Source: Tetradesmus obliquus (lineage: Eukaryota > Chlorophyta > Chlorophyceae > Sphaeropleales > Scenedesmaceae). Taken from it: a stretch of 64,000 bases of DNA. Under the pieces are notes generated by a model. It saw only the letters and a program-made list of their open reading frames with translations. It was not told the origin of the DNA and did no database searches. Numbering within the stretch: position 1 is the stretch's first letter; the number at the start of each line of letters is the position of its first letter. This document shows positions 1 to 12,700 of the stretch, piece after piece. Both the position numbers and the translations under genes were made by a program. The stretch is taken from the NCBI GenBank assembly GCA_030272155.1, contig CP126199.1, positions 2,604,001-2,668,000 of the forward strand, read 5' to 3'.

Positions 1-3000
1 CAGCGGCGTCAAGTAGCTGTTGCAGCAGGCGCAGGCGGCAGATATTGCCCAGCCAGGCCCCACAGCACCAGCAGGACCAGCAGGCTGTTAGTAGCAGCAG
101 CAGCAGCAGCAGCAGCAGTAACAGCACGCAGGCCCTTATCCAACGGACTATCCCTGGTGTCCCCTGTTGCTTTCAGCCCCAGCCTGTCACGTCTCAGCTC
201 TTCCTGCAAGCCTCAGCAGCTGCAGCAGCGCTGCAACCGCCGGAGCGTGCACACCCAGGCCTTTGACTCTGGCACAGCCCTAGGCGTCGCCCTCTTCTTC
301 ACCCCAAGCATCCTGGCAGTCATCTATGCGTACTTCAAAGGCAAAGGAAACATCAGCGATGGCCTCAGCCGCATGCTCACAGAGTTCAGCCAGGGATACT
401 TCCAGCCTGATGTAGGCGGCAAGAACATCCCTGTGGCACAGGGCGAGCTGTCAGACCTTGCAGGAGACGAGCCGCTGTTCAAGGCATTGTACCAGTGGTG
501 AGTGGTGCCAATTTATTTTGCCGATGTTGCCGCTGTTTGATTGGCTTCAGCAGCAGCATTCAGAGCAGCATCAGGAGCAGCCGGAGCAGCAGGAGCCGCT
601 GTTCAAGGCACTGTACCAGTGGCGAGGGGCGCTGCTGCTGTTCGCAGTTTTGCATTGGGTTCTGCAGCTGCTGACTGCTCAGCATCAGCAGCATTTGCCA
701 CAGCAGCAGGAACATCAGCTGGGTCAGGCACGCTAACAGGCTGGGGGCTTGTGTAGGGCCGCGCTGCTGATACTAGGCACTGCACCAGCCGCTGTTTAAA
801 GCACTGTACCAGTGGCGAGGGGCGCTGCTGCTTTCTTCAGGGTTTGTTGGAGCTCCTTGCTTGTCAGCAGCAGCATTCAGAACAGCAGCAGGAGTGGCGG
901 TTGGCTGATGAGCAGTGGGCGCACTGGCGTTGGTGTCGTGCTGAGCCATGCAGGTGCAGGAGCAGATGAGTGGTGCTGCATGCAGGCTTTGGACTTGGGC
1001 TGAACTGTGGAGCAGCAGCAGCAGCAGCAGTTGATTCTTTTGGTAGATGCTAGTCATCTCAGCAGCATTAGCAGCTCACCAGCACAGAGCAATTGCTGTG
1101 TGCTGTTGAAAGCGGCAGGAAGCCGCTCGGGTGGCAGCTGACTAATGGTGCACATTATAGCAGGCACAGCAGCATGCACCAGCAGCAAACAGAGGTGGTA
1201 GTGCAACTGGGACGAGCATGCGACCCCCAGCTGTACTCAGCCAGCGAAACATGGCAGCAGCTGGGACATGGCAGTGCATGTACCTGCTCCTGTGCCGTGT
1301 TCGCATTCACACTGGATGTGAGTACGGAGCTGCCTCTCAAACAAGCCTGAAAGGCCTAAACTACCCGCTGCTGCACGTCATTGGGAGCGGCGGCGTCTCC
1401 AAGCTGGACTTAGGGCCCAAGCCTTCACTTGTGTGTCATGTACCTAATAGCCCTGAACTGAGCCTGGTGCTGTTGCTGCTGCTGCTGCTGCTGCTGCAGG
1501 TTCATTGAGAGCGGTGGCGTGTACAAGCTGGAGTTTGGGCCCAAGGCCTTCATCGTGATCTCAGACCCAGTGGTGGTGCGCTACCTGCTCAAGGTGAGAC
1601 CTTGGGGGTGGTGTATCTTTGAACACATTGCATATTACATAGGCATCTGACAGTCAGCTTTACGCATAAGTTTGTGTATCAGACGTTGGATCCAAGCACT
1701 GCTGCACCCTGCTCAAAACCCCGTTGAACCCTGCCAACGACACTGCTGCACCCTGCAGGAGAACGCGTTCAACTACGACAAGGGCGTGCTGGCGGAGATC
1801 CTGGAGCCCATCATGGGCAAGGGCCTCATCCCCGCTGACCTGGACACATGGCGCGTACGCAGGTGCGCTGTTGCAGCAGGCCACTCTTAGGAAGCGACTG
1901 GTGAGTTGCGCCGCAGCGATGCCATGTGTGTACGTACCCATCTGCATGTATGGCCTTGGTGCAGCAGTCTGCTGCCTGCTGAGGCTTGCTCTGAAATGGT
2001 TTCAGGGCGATTGCCGGCTGCATTGTTGTGCATGTGCAGGCGCGCCATCGTGCTCGCCTTCCACAAGGCCTACTCCGAGGCCATGGTGGGCATGCTCATG
2101 TAGTTGCTGTCTTTCTAAGCAGCGTTGCCTGCTGCCTTTGCACCATAATTCCTGCAGGCGCGCCATCGTGCCCGCCTTCCACAAGGCCTACTACGAGGCC
2201 ATGGTGGCCATGTTCATGCGCTGCTCAGAGCGCTCCTGCGACAAGCTGCGCAACGCGATTGCGGCTTCAAGCGACGGCAGGTGGGCAGGGTCGGCGGCAG
2301 TCTGGCAGGGTCTGCGGCAGTTCTTGTGGCGACAGCTGATACGTGAGGCCTTGTGGGGTTTGTGTGTGTCGGGCAGTGACACACAGCAGCAGCACTGCGC
2401 TAGCACAAAATTCACATCACTTAGTCCCCAGCTGCTGCTTGCTTCAGCCGCTGTGGACTGGGCATCATCAGACGTGTGATGCATGTGCGGCTAATAATGT
2501 CGCTGCCGTTGGTGTCATATAATGCTGCACTGCCGCAGCGCTGTGGTGAACATGGAGGCTGAGTCCCTCAACCTGGGCCTGGACATCATCATGATTGATT
2601 TGTGACTGTTCCTTGTCATCTATTGTCTGATGTGCTGCCGTTCTGCCATATGCCGCTCTGCCACATTGCAGCGCGGTGGTCAACATGGAGGCGGAGTTCC
2701 TCAGCCTGGGCCTGGACATCATCGGGCTGGCTGTTGTTGTGTGATGCCTGCCTGCTAATAACAACACCGGCTTGTGTGATTGTGCATTGCAGCGCTGTGG
2801 TGAACATGGAGGCTGAGTTCCTCAACCTGGGCCTGGACATCATCGGGCTGGGCGTGTTCAACTACGACTTCGGCTCCATCACCACGGAGTCGCCCGTGAT
2901 CAAGGCGGTCTACGGCGTGCTCAAGGGTGAGCAGAATGCTTTGTTTGTCAGCAGAGCGGATCTGGATCGCCGAGTTGAAGAGCTGCAGCTGCGCTGTGCA

Positions 3001-5988
3001 GGCCTTCGTGCATTGTGTGTTGCAGCTCTTCTTAATCGCTGTGTGTGCTGTGTATCACACATCCAGCACTTGGGCACCGGCGCCCGGCAGCAGGAACACG
3101 CATAACAGCGCCCAGCTAGCAACGTGTTGTGACTGCGGCTGCCGCATGCAAATCCACCATCCACTACCTGCTACTATGCTACCCGCCCCTTCGTAGAGGC
3201 GGAGCACCGCTCCACCTTCTACATCCCCTACTGGAACGTGCCGCTGCTGCGCGCCATCGTGCCGCGCCAGCGCGCGTTTGCTGCCGACATCAAGGTCATC
3301 AACGAGTGCCTGGACGGCCTCATCCTGCAGGCACGCGCAGTCAGCGAGCAGCTGGACGAGGAGGTGCTGCAGAACAGGGACTACAGCAAGGTGGGGCCTG
3401 GATTCAGGTTTAGGTTTAAAGGTTGAAACCCAGTTCAGGGTCTGGGGTTCAGCGTTTGACAAAGGTGTGCATTGCACGCAGTGCCTTTGTTTGTGTGGTG
3501 GGTGCGGTGTTTGGGATGGGCTGTCGCCGTCAGCGCTGACTTCGTGCTGGGGTCAGTCTTTCATCAAGCAGCTGGACGGGGAGGTGTTGCAGAACAGGGA
3601 CTGCAGCACGGTGAGGGCGTGTGCAGCGGATTTTTTGGCAACAAGGTTGATTTTGTCGCCTTGTGAAACTGGTGGACATGCTTCATCTCACAGTATGCCT
3701 GGCTGCTGCTGCTGCTGCTGCTGGCGTGCTGCTGCTACTACAGCTGTCTGAGCCCGAGCCTGCTGCGCCTGCTGGTGGACATGCTTGATCCCCAAAATCT
3801 ACCTGTCTGCTGCTTCTGCTGCTGCTGTTGCTGCTGCTGCTGCAGCTGTCTGACCCCAGCCTGCTGCGCTTCCTGGTGGACATGCGCGGCGCAGACCCTG
3901 ATGACAAGCAGCTGCGCGACGACCTCATGACCATGCTCATCGCAGGTGCGCACGTGTGGGTATGGGTGTGGGTGTACCTTAGGTGCTTGCAGCGCGTAGT
4001 TGCTGACGCCGCATGTGCTTGGCGTCGAACTTTGAGATTCAGCGCAGTTCTGCCCATGCGTTTGCATCTCTTGTGTTGATTAGCAGGGTGATGACGGGGT
4101 CCTCTCAACCCACACGTGCCAGTGACGCATTACATTGCGGTGTTGCTTGAAGCACAATGCAGACGTATCTGCCACCTGCTACACGCCTGGCATGCAGTGG
4201 ACCATGTGCTTTGTCAACGGCTGCGATGCTGCCATCTGACTGGCACTTTGCCTGCTGCTGCTGCCGCTGCTGCTGCCGCTGCTGCTGCTGCTGGCCTTTC
4301 TTGTCTGCAGGTCACGAGACAACTGCCGCGGTGCTGACGTGGGCGCTGTTCTGCGTGGTGCAGAACCCCCAGGTGGAGGCGCGGCTGCTGGCAGAGATTG
4401 ACGCAGTGATTGGGGACAGGGACCCAGGTGGGCCACGATGCTGCGTTGTGTTATGCCATGCTATGTTGTGATATGCATTTGCCCACATTTCACATCTACC
4501 TGCAATGCTGCAATGACCTGTGCTGAAGACGGCACCCGCATGCTTGCGCATCTCCACTTACCCTCATGCAATCCATGCATTGCACCCGGCCCCAACCTCA
4601 CCCCACCCACAGGCCTGGAGGACATCAAAGTCCTGTCCTACACCCGCGCCACGCTCGCCGAGTCCCTCCGCCCGTACCCGCAGCCGCCGCTGCTCAACCG
4701 CCGCGCCCTCAGCCAAGACATGCTGCCCCTTTCTTCCAGACTCACTTGTGCCCGCCACATCTCAACCTCATCTTCACATGGTCTCACCCATATCAAGACA
4801 CTCGCCTACTTGTCTTTGTACCCCTTGTCAACACTTACATGCATCCATCTTACCCTAATCCATATGACAACAGGTCTCGAGGATATCAAGGCCCTGGCCT
4901 ACACCCGCGCCACGCTCGCCGAGTCCCTGCGCCTCTACCCGCAGCCTCCGCTGCTCATCCGCCGCGCCCTCAGCGAAGACACGCTGCCCCCCGGCCTCAA
5001 CGGGGACCCCAACGGCTACCCAATCGGCAAGGGTGCTGACCTGTTCATCAGCGTGTGGAACCTGCACCACAGCCCGCACCTGTGGAAGGAGCCGGAGCTG
5101 TTCCGGCCGGAGCGCTTTGAGGAGGTGCACACCAATGACGCCTTTGGCGGCAAGTGGGCAGGTGGGCAATAGGCAGAGGGCTTTAGAAGCGAGGTTTTTG
5201 GGGACGGGTGGGCAGGTGGGCATGCATGGGCGGGCGGCAGGCAGAGGTGGCAAAATTCCGCTGCCGGCAGCCTGAGGCGTGGCGTGGCGCGCTGTGCCCA
5301 ATCAAGGTCGCTGCCCTCTCTTACTGCTTCTGCTGCTGCTGTTGCTGCTGTTGCTGCTCTGGGATTTGCTGCAAACCAACAGGCTACCAGCCGGAGGCCG
5401 GGCGTGGCGCGCTGTACCCCAACGAGGTGGCCTCCGACTTTGCCTTCATCCCCTTTGGCGGCGGCGCGCGCAAGTGCGTGGGCGACCAGTTTGCTCTGTT
5501 TGAGGCCACAGTGGCGCTGGCCATGCTGCTGCGGCGCTTCACCTTCAGGCTGGCGGTGCCGGCAGAGCAGGTGCGGCGGCTGTGCATGTTGGGATTGGAG
5601 AAGTTCTGCTGTGCTCTTTTGTGTTTTTGACTCGAGTGTGTGTGGCGTGCTGCCATGGTGAACCTGATCTGAGACGCAGCATGCGGTGCTTGACATGCTG
5701 ACATCTCAAGCAGTTGACAGCCAAACCTTGTTTTGCAGCCAAAGGAGGTTCGACTCCTGCTACATAGCAGTGAACTTCACGCAATCACACCAAACAGCAA
5801 GTTGTGTTGTCGGCTGACATGCGTGTTGGCTGCTGGCGCAACACACTGCTGTTTGTGCACTGCAGGTGGGCATGGCCACAGGCGCGACCATCCACACTGC
5901 AAACGGCATGATGATGCGGGTGACACCACGCCAGGCGGCAGCGGGGCAGAAGCAGCAGCAGCAGGAGGCAGCCACAGCTACAGTATAG
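1..5988 (+). CDS. CYP97B: Cytochrome P450, CYP97B-type (5' end outside the window)
   Basis: Heme-thiolate monooxygenase of the plastid CYP97 clan, whose A and C members hydroxylate carotenoid rings; the role of the B branch is less settled. Exons I read: 1-497, 1500-1593, 1759-1862, 2158-2280, 2793-2926, 3197-3390, 3846-3945, 4311-4427, 4874-5161, 5383-5570, 5866-5988 (TAG). All phases close, giving 653 codons plus stop. Motifs in order: RRAIVPAFH, the I-helix AGHETTA split by the intron at 3945/4311, ExxR (ESLRLYP) and the heme loop [10 protein letters not shown] with its cysteine. The words [21 protein letters not shown] and ALYPNEV before the heme loop match CYP97B rather than CYP97A or C. 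The frame is open to base 1, so the start lies upstream; the early part is Ser/Ala/Gln-rich and suits a transit peptide. Eight exon edges have extra copies in the introns. Confidence 0.9.
475..832 (+). repeat. Three copies of the P450 first-exon donor edge
   Basis: The end of P450 exon 1, coding LFKALYQW, lies at about 475-497. It recurs at about 595-640 and 786-832. The copies agree with each other beyond the exon end, but in both the GT donor has become GC (TGGCGAGG), so only the first copy has a normal donor. Confidence 0.85.
2036..2850 (+). repeat. Copied acceptor edges of P450 exons 4 and 5
   Basis: The exon coding [16 protein letters not shown] starts at 2158; a copy with its own gcag acceptor lies at about 2036-2100 and runs into a stop. 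The exon coding [18 protein letters not shown] starts at 2793; copies with acceptors lie at about 2536-2592 and 2670-2730. Spacing is 120-135 bp. Only the last copy of each set continues into the rest of the exon. Confidence 0.9.
3335..5430 (+). repeat. Further copied exon edges in the P450 gene
   Basis: Four more sets. [14 protein letters not shown] at 3345-3390 is copied at about 3565-3612. [13 protein letters not shown] at 3846 is preceded by a diverged copy at about 3742-3790. [20 protein letters not shown] at 4874 is preceded by a 120-bp copy at 4611-4733 with its own acceptor. The region around [15 protein letters not shown] at 5383 has a decayed copy at about 5262-5312. Exon 2 (1500) likewise has a copy at about 1379-1435. 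Confidence 0.85.
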
Positions 5989-7998
5989 GAGCAGCAAGAC
6001 TAGCGGCTGTGATATAAGCAGTTCTTTTGCAGGGCATGAGACTCCAGACCAGGGAGCAAAAGCATGCATTGGGATCGAGTGCTAATTTGCTGCTGCCCCA
6101 CAATTAGACCTGCTGTTGCGCCCTGCATCTGGACTTCAGTCTTGTCAAATGTGAGTTGTCCTTACTTTGTTAATGCTGCTGCAGCAACATCAAGCTAGAT
6201 ATGCACTGCTGACACTGCTCAGTGGTATACAGAGTTGCAGTGGCCGCGGCTGATTCATGCATGCTGCCAATGGTGGTGCTCAGCATTGTTGCTGCATATT
6301 GCACAGCCAGGTTGCACCTGTAGGCTGCTTGCAGTGATCAAGCCGGTGTGAGTGGCACTGCAAGGCGTTCAGAGCCGCTGTGGCAGGCACAGCATGCACT
6401 GCAGAGTGTGCATGTCTGTGCCACCCTGCTGCTGCTCTTTTGGGCACCCCCTGCACATGTGCAGCGCGCCGCTGCCAGCGTATATGCTTCTGTTATGAAT
6501 GACAATTCGTTCAGCAGTGGCGTGCCGGGGGCTGCTGGGTGGGAACATTGTTGCTATGGCTGGATGTATGCAGCACACATTACAGCTCATCTCAAATGCA
6601 GCGTTGCATTTGCGACATGTTTTGTGTCTGGGTGCAACGCCTGCTGCCAGCACTACGCACGCACAAGACGTGTGTGCACAAAGCTTGTGGCTCTACTGCT
6701 TGACTGGTCGCATCTGTGGCTTGATTGTGTTGGTCTTGTACGTGTGTATGCTGCACAATCGAGTGCAGCCAGCTACAGCTGGCAACCTGCTCTGGGCGGC
6801 TGGCCACCAGTATCGGCGGCTTTGACTCGGTCAGCTCAGCTTCAGTGAAGTTCAGCCTGCCTCCAGAAACCTTTTGAGAGTACGCAGTGCCTGCCAGTGC
6901 AGGCACAGCCTGCTATTCTGGCATGACATGGACTGCAGGCACCTGTAGATGGCTTGCTGCCAAGGTGCTGCAGGTACCGCCATTTGGAAGTTATCACGGG
7001 GCCATAGTTGGCAGCAGTGCTGGGCCAGCAGTACAGCAGGACGCATGCATACTACACCTTGCTGTGTCGTGGTCGTCTGTGCCAGCCACCCGACACAGCT
7101 TTGCAGCTTAATTGTGCCCAGATCTCACGGTTTGGAAGGCTATGAGGCTGGTAGAAAGCATATTTGTGTGCTATGGTAGCGCCACCAACGGCGCGTGATC
7201 AGGTGTAAGATGGCATTGATACCACATGCCGGCTGTTGTTTCGTACTGATTAAACCTTCATCTATACCTTAATCAGCACGTGTTTGCATCACGGCTTGCG
7301 GGGGCTGGTGGAAGATGGAAAGCCGCGATTATGCGGTCCACATGCGGGGGGTGGACCTTTCACCCGCAGCCAGCATCAGCCTCGACGCGAATTTGGCGCG
7401 GAGAGAGATAACGTGTCACTTCATGTATCAGATGCAGTTTTGGTATAAGCTGCGTGAGTTATCAACGCGATATGTGATAGCGTAATCGGCATCGTGATTG
7501 ATTAATAACCTTGAGCATACCACTGCACAGGGCATATTACCACAGCAATACAGACTCTTTCAATCGTTTTTTGTTAGTATCACTACTTGCAGGCTTTCAC
7601 AGCTGCAGCCAGTTCAGTATCATTCGCCAGTGGCTCGCTGCAACTGCAGTTTCGGTCTCGAAAGCATTTGCATAACAGTTTTGCACGCACAATACGAAAT
7701 CCAGCTCGTGTGCTGCTGTGTTGCTTGGCCACACACACACACAGAAGGCGGGCCGAGACCCACTGGCACCCTTTTCGGACGCTGGCTGCTGCGTGCAGCA
7801 CATGTTGGAGGTCCACAGTGGCAGGGATCGCCTTGTACAGGTATGAGTGCACGCCTGTTGCGTGACGTGCGATGGGTGATGCAATGTCGAGGATCCTTGC
7901 CTAGTGTATGCTGCCCCTGTCACCACTCTCATAACTGCTTGCATGTCGAGAGGTATGAGCACTCAGAGCCAACCATGCTTCTCTGCTTCTTAATGCAG
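5989..7998 (+). other. P450 3' flank and upstream region of the next gene
   Basis: No convincing coding exon. The first 1.2 kb is G+T-rich on the + strand like other 3' flanks here, and a TGTAA word, the green algal polyadenylation signal, occurs at 7204-7208. Missing 5' exons of the coiled-coil gene should lie in 7200-7998. Two similar GTATGAG donor-like words (about 7840 and 7952) lie there, but I could not place an exon with confidence. Confidence 0.4.
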
Positions 7999-9775
7999 CT
8001 GCAACTGCAGCTCGATTCCCTGCACTGGAGGCAGCAGCAGCTACTTCATGAGAACAGCGCCCTGCGCTGCTCTGTGGAATGGCAGCCCCTGGAGCCAGAG
8101 CAACAGAGCAGCATTGATGCCGCATGCCTCGGGCCCACGCCGCAGCAGCTGGCCTGCTTCGCGCAGCAGCACCTCGACCCGCTGCTGCATGGCACACACA
8201 GCGCACTGCAGCAGCAGCTGCAAGAGCTGTCTTGCCCAAGCGTAGCAGACTTGCTGCGCATGCTGCCGCTATCCGCGCTAGCACCAATTGCTGTCGACAA
8301 GGGCATGCACAGGCGCATCATGAAGCTGACCCCGCAAGCAGCAGCGCAGCACTGGAGCCAGGCAGTCAAAGACCTGCAGATGCTGCTGTACTTGCACGCA
8401 CGCAGCCCAGCAGCATCGTGCCATGAGATGAGCGTGATGGTGCACGAGCTGCTGCGCTGGTCCTGCGCTGTCTACATGTTCAACCCCGCAGTGCTGCAGG
8501 TGGGTGCAGTTTGAGCGATCACTGTGGGCTTTCCTGCAAGCAGCAAAGGCGTCCTGCAAGCAGCATGGGTGTCCTGCAAGCCGAAGCAGCAAGCCAGGCA
8601 CAGCAGCAGCACTTGTATCAGGGCCTGGCATGCAGTGTGCAGCTGCAGTGTGCAGCTGTGACTCACTCCTTGCAGCAGCAGCAGAGGCACGTCTAGCATA
8701 CAAGTCGCAGCAGTGCTGCTCGTGCAGGCCTTTATGTCAACACCTGCCGTACACACACATACCTTGTACACAGAGTCTACTCATGTGTTGTGTGGCATCT
8801 GCTTGCCTGCCCCTGCAGGAGCTGCGTGATGTGAACATGGCCACCATGCAGCACCAGCCGCCACCCGCAGAGCACTGGCGCAACGCGTGGCAGGCAGCTG
8901 CCCTCAGCGAGGCACAGCGCCGGCAGATATGCGCTGTCAGGGACTTCACATGTGCGCGGCTGGAGGCGTTGGATGCAGAGCGCAGGCAGCTGCAGGAAGA
9001 ACAGGCAACGCTGCATGCAGCGGCCCAGCAGGGTGCAGCAGCCGGCGACAGCAGCAGCAGCGACCGGGCCAGCAACGGCGGCAGCGGCGACAGCAGCAGC
9101 AGGAACAGCGGCCTGATAGAGCGGCGGCGCTGGGAGGTGGCGCAGCAGCTTGCGCGGGTGAACAGCGCGTGGCGCATGCTGACTCAGCTGCGCTCGCAGT
9201 TTGTGGTGATGGTGCTGCAGCCAGTGCAGGCGGCGCGCGTTGTATGTGCGATCTACCCGTACATGCTACTGGGCGGGCCGTTTTACCAGCACCTAGGGGA
9301 TGATGGTGGTTTTGAAGCGCAGGGCGCAGCTGCAGCGTGCTCGGGGTGTTATGGCGGCGTGGCTGATGGTGCCAGCAGCGGCAACAACGCAGCTGACGGC
9401 AGCAATAGCGCAGAGGCAGATACAAGCAGCAGTGGGGACAGCAAGAGGTGGAAGCTGGTGGAGGCTGCAGCACCATCAGCAGCTGGATCAGCAGCAGCAT
9501 TGATGCAAAAGCCAGGGCTGCAGCTGCTGACGCAGCAAATGGCGCAGCTGCAAGCGCCGCCGATGCGTGTGCACCCTGCCTGGTGCAACCTGCCTCAGGT
9601 GCTAGTGCGGCCGCAGCTTCCGCAGCTGGTGCAGCTTGCTCTGGCACAGGGCAGGGTGAGCAGCGGCCGTGTGGCGCTGCAGCAGCTGCTGCCGCACGGA
9701 GCATTGGAGGGGCCGCTACTGCTGTGCTGCGGCGCTCAAGAGGAGGATGTTGCAGTTGTGGGAGACAACTTCTGA
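7999..9775 (+). CDS. Coiled-coil protein, possibly bZIP-like, function unknown
   Basis: Two exons are clear: 7999-8499 and 8819-9775 (TGA), joined in phase through donor CAG/GTGGGT and acceptor CCTGCAG. The frame is open further upstream, but codon quality falls before 7999 and an acceptor (TTAATGCAG) sits there, so one or more 5' exons are missing. The protein begins LQLQLDSLHWRQQQLLHENS, which looks like the end of a leucine zipper. A second helical part (ARLEALDAERRQLQEEQATL) and a conserved-looking stretch LQPVQAARVVCAIYPYMLLG follow, between Ser/Gly/Ala-rich linkers. Algal bZIP-type proteins have a similar arrangement, but no basic region is visible, so the bZIP reading is only a guess. 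Confidence 0.55.
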
Positions 9776-12700
9776 GGCTGGCGATAATGGGACATAAGGT
9801 TCTGGCGCATGTTCAGGCGTGCTTTGGATATTCACCGCGGTGCAGCGGCGCGGGAACAGTGAGAGGAGTACTGAGCTTTGCTTGGCTGTGGTTATGCCTT
9901 TGGAATCACGGAACTGCTGTTGCGCGCTGCAGCCTGTTGCAAGCACGCGACGCAACGGGCGGCACACCGCTGTTTTCTGGCTAGGCATGTCAGTCCTAGC
10001 CCGCCAGCAATCCCAGCTGTGGCTGTTTTGCTGCTTTGCTGGATGATGATTGCGCTGCTTTGCTGGATGATTATTGTGCAAATGAGCACTGCGATGTGTG
10101 TTTGCGCTGGTGCGGTTGTGTACGGTTTGCGCAACCGTTAATCGAAGGCTGGCTGCATGCTGATCCGGATATCTACTTTGCACTGAGGTCTACTTTGCAC
10201 TGAGGGATTGCATCTCGGTGGCTGCTTCTAGTGGCGCAAGTGCTGCTGGTGCTGCTGGTGCTGCTTGCTGGCTGCCTAGACACATTTTGTGTGCTTTGCA
10301 CTACTGCAAGGGCTTGGCAGTCCAGCGTTACATCAGTAGGAGGGAGCTGAGGGGCTTTGTAGGTGTTATGCAAAACTAGTTGTGTTATGCAAAACTAGCT
10401 GTGGTGTCCAGAGTCGTTGTGATGCATACCGTTGTGCACGGGATGGCTGGCGATGCTGTTGTCTGCAGGATCCGCAAGTGTAGTCGTCTTTGGCGCTGCA
10501 TTGTTTTGCGATCACTGTCTGTGCAGTTGATGCTCCACACAACCTCTGCTTGCACTTTGAAGTCCCGTCTGTTGGCTGAAGGAACTGCTTGTACTGTTAC
10601 GGACGCTAACGACAAGTTGGTTGAGCTGCTGCAGCTGTGTGTGCAAAGAATGTTGCAGCAGCGCGATCGTCACAACCAGCTGCACAGTTGCACCAGCTAG
10701 AAGCATCAGGAGTAGGTGCCGCTGGCTGAGCTGTTCCGCAAGGGGAGCTGCACATGCCAGCTGTTTTGTCATGAGCAGAGGTTATGCTCTATAATATGCC
10801 TGGCAGCAACGTGCTGCCCAGGCTGTGCTTCATGATGCGTGATGGTATTTTTGAAGGGTCTGTTTCGGCCACCTCTTCCCTCACTCAGCTGGCCACGCGC
10901 ACGCTTTGGGGATGCTGCGCTGTGGCTGATTCCACCGCACATGAGACTTCGGCGCTGCACATGTGTGCAGATGCTAAATGTGTGCCTTTCACACCTCCTT
11001 CTTTCCTATCAGATCTTACTGCACTGCATTTGAGGTTGTCCGGTTGATTTCTGTAGCTGCGCTGTGGCCGCAGCCATGGTAGGAGTAGCTGCAGCAGCCG
11101 CTTTGTGAATGCACCTTTTTTGCATCTGCTCGTGCAGCTGCATCGATTGCTGGCTGGGTTGTTGCATGTCCTGCGTAGTCCCTGGCAGGCGGGTTACACG
11201 TTGCAGAGTGTACTACACCAACCCCATCAATGGGGCTCTACTATGTTAGCTGAGGGCGCACTGGCTTGTTGCCGATGATTGGTGCTGTCGTCTCTGAGCA
11301 GCTGTGTGTCTGCTGCTGTGTCGAGTTTTCAGAGTGTGAACCATACCAGTGGGAGCATTGCCTGTATTCTTGTGTGCTTGTGCCTCTCTGCTGCTGCAGC
11401 TCAGCCACCACACATGGGGCAAGGCAAGCGCTTTGACCTTACCACTGCAGGCCTTCATGCAGGCGTGTGTTGCTGCAGCAACCTGGCTGCTAGGTTTCAG
11501 TAGGTACGTCCTGCTGTGCCAGGTGCGGAGTCTACTTTTGCATCAGCTTACATAGAGTGTGTGCTCGTGTCCTTGTTTCTTTGGTAGCACTTGCTGTGGG
11601 TGCCTGTGGCAACACAAACTCGACAGTCTGGAGAGAGAGGCAAAGTATAGATGGTGCCTTGGCGCGTGCAGCTCGAGCTCACACTTGTTAAAGACGAGTG
11701 CAGGTGTGTTGGATTGTTGTGACGCATTTTGGCTGTGTGCGCTGCATGTTCTGCGTGTTGTGTGCAGCTATTCAGCCGAATACTGCATGCAGGAGAGCGC
11801 AACAGTGCAATGCGCTGGTGCAGCTGCAGCTTGCTGGCATGGCCATGGCAGCGGCCAGAAACAGACTCGGTCAGCTTCAGTCAGGACTGCAGTCAGGGGT
11901 TGTTGAGTTTCCTCAAAGAGTTGTTGTAGGCTGTTGCAGGTGGTCACATGCGGGAACTCAGGTGTCCACGCAAGGCCTCTGCTGCAAGGTTTGGTTCACC
12001 AGCCTTTGATGGGACGTGCGTTTGGTGTGTACCTTGTGGGACTGGCGTGGCAGGTTTGCAGTTGGTTCTGCAGGGCTTCAACTGCAAGAGTCAGAGCCAC
12101 ACCTGCAGGCTGTGCTTGTTTGTCAAGGCACTGCCTTACTGGTGCTATCCGGGGTTGAGGGCAAAGTCACCATGGGGTGCCGTCGGACGGTTTAGCCGTT
12201 GATGGAGCGAGCCGTTGTTACCACTTGTTACAAGCGTGTTGATGCCATGCTTGTGGTGGGGTTGAGGCGCGCTGATGACCGAAGCACTGAAGGTCTTGTT
12301 ACTATGGGGCATGCGGTCAAACGGAACATAGAAAAGTATGGAAACCCGCACCAGCGCAATCACGTGGGTGTGGGAGGTCTTTTACATGGCAGCGGCCAGC
12401 GCATGTCTGCCTGCAGATGGACCATGCCACGAGTGTGAATCATGTGAGCTACCCAGATGTGGGGGTTGACATTGCGCCTTACATGTTTACTTGGCAGCTG
12501 TCATGCTTACAGCAGCACCGCAGCGTACTGCCCAACCAGCACAGCTTAGTTGAGCATGTGCAGTACAGCACAAATGCTGAGTTGCTTTGGGTTTAGTTTG
12601 TGCAGTTGCGGGTGCTGTCGCCCCGCATTGCAGCAGCAATGGCACCGGGCAGAGTCGCCCAGCATCAACAGACACCAGTGCTTTACATCACAGTTTGCTG

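Noticed and set aside
3405-3425. TTTAGG-like words suggesting telomeric repeat
   Set aside because: Only two imperfect units; the green algal telomere unit is TTTTAGGG and no array is present.
5741-5770. GGTTCGACTCC, resembling a tRNA T-arm
   Set aside because: It lies in a P450 intron, the stem does not pair properly and no D-arm, anticodon arm or acceptor stem surrounds it.
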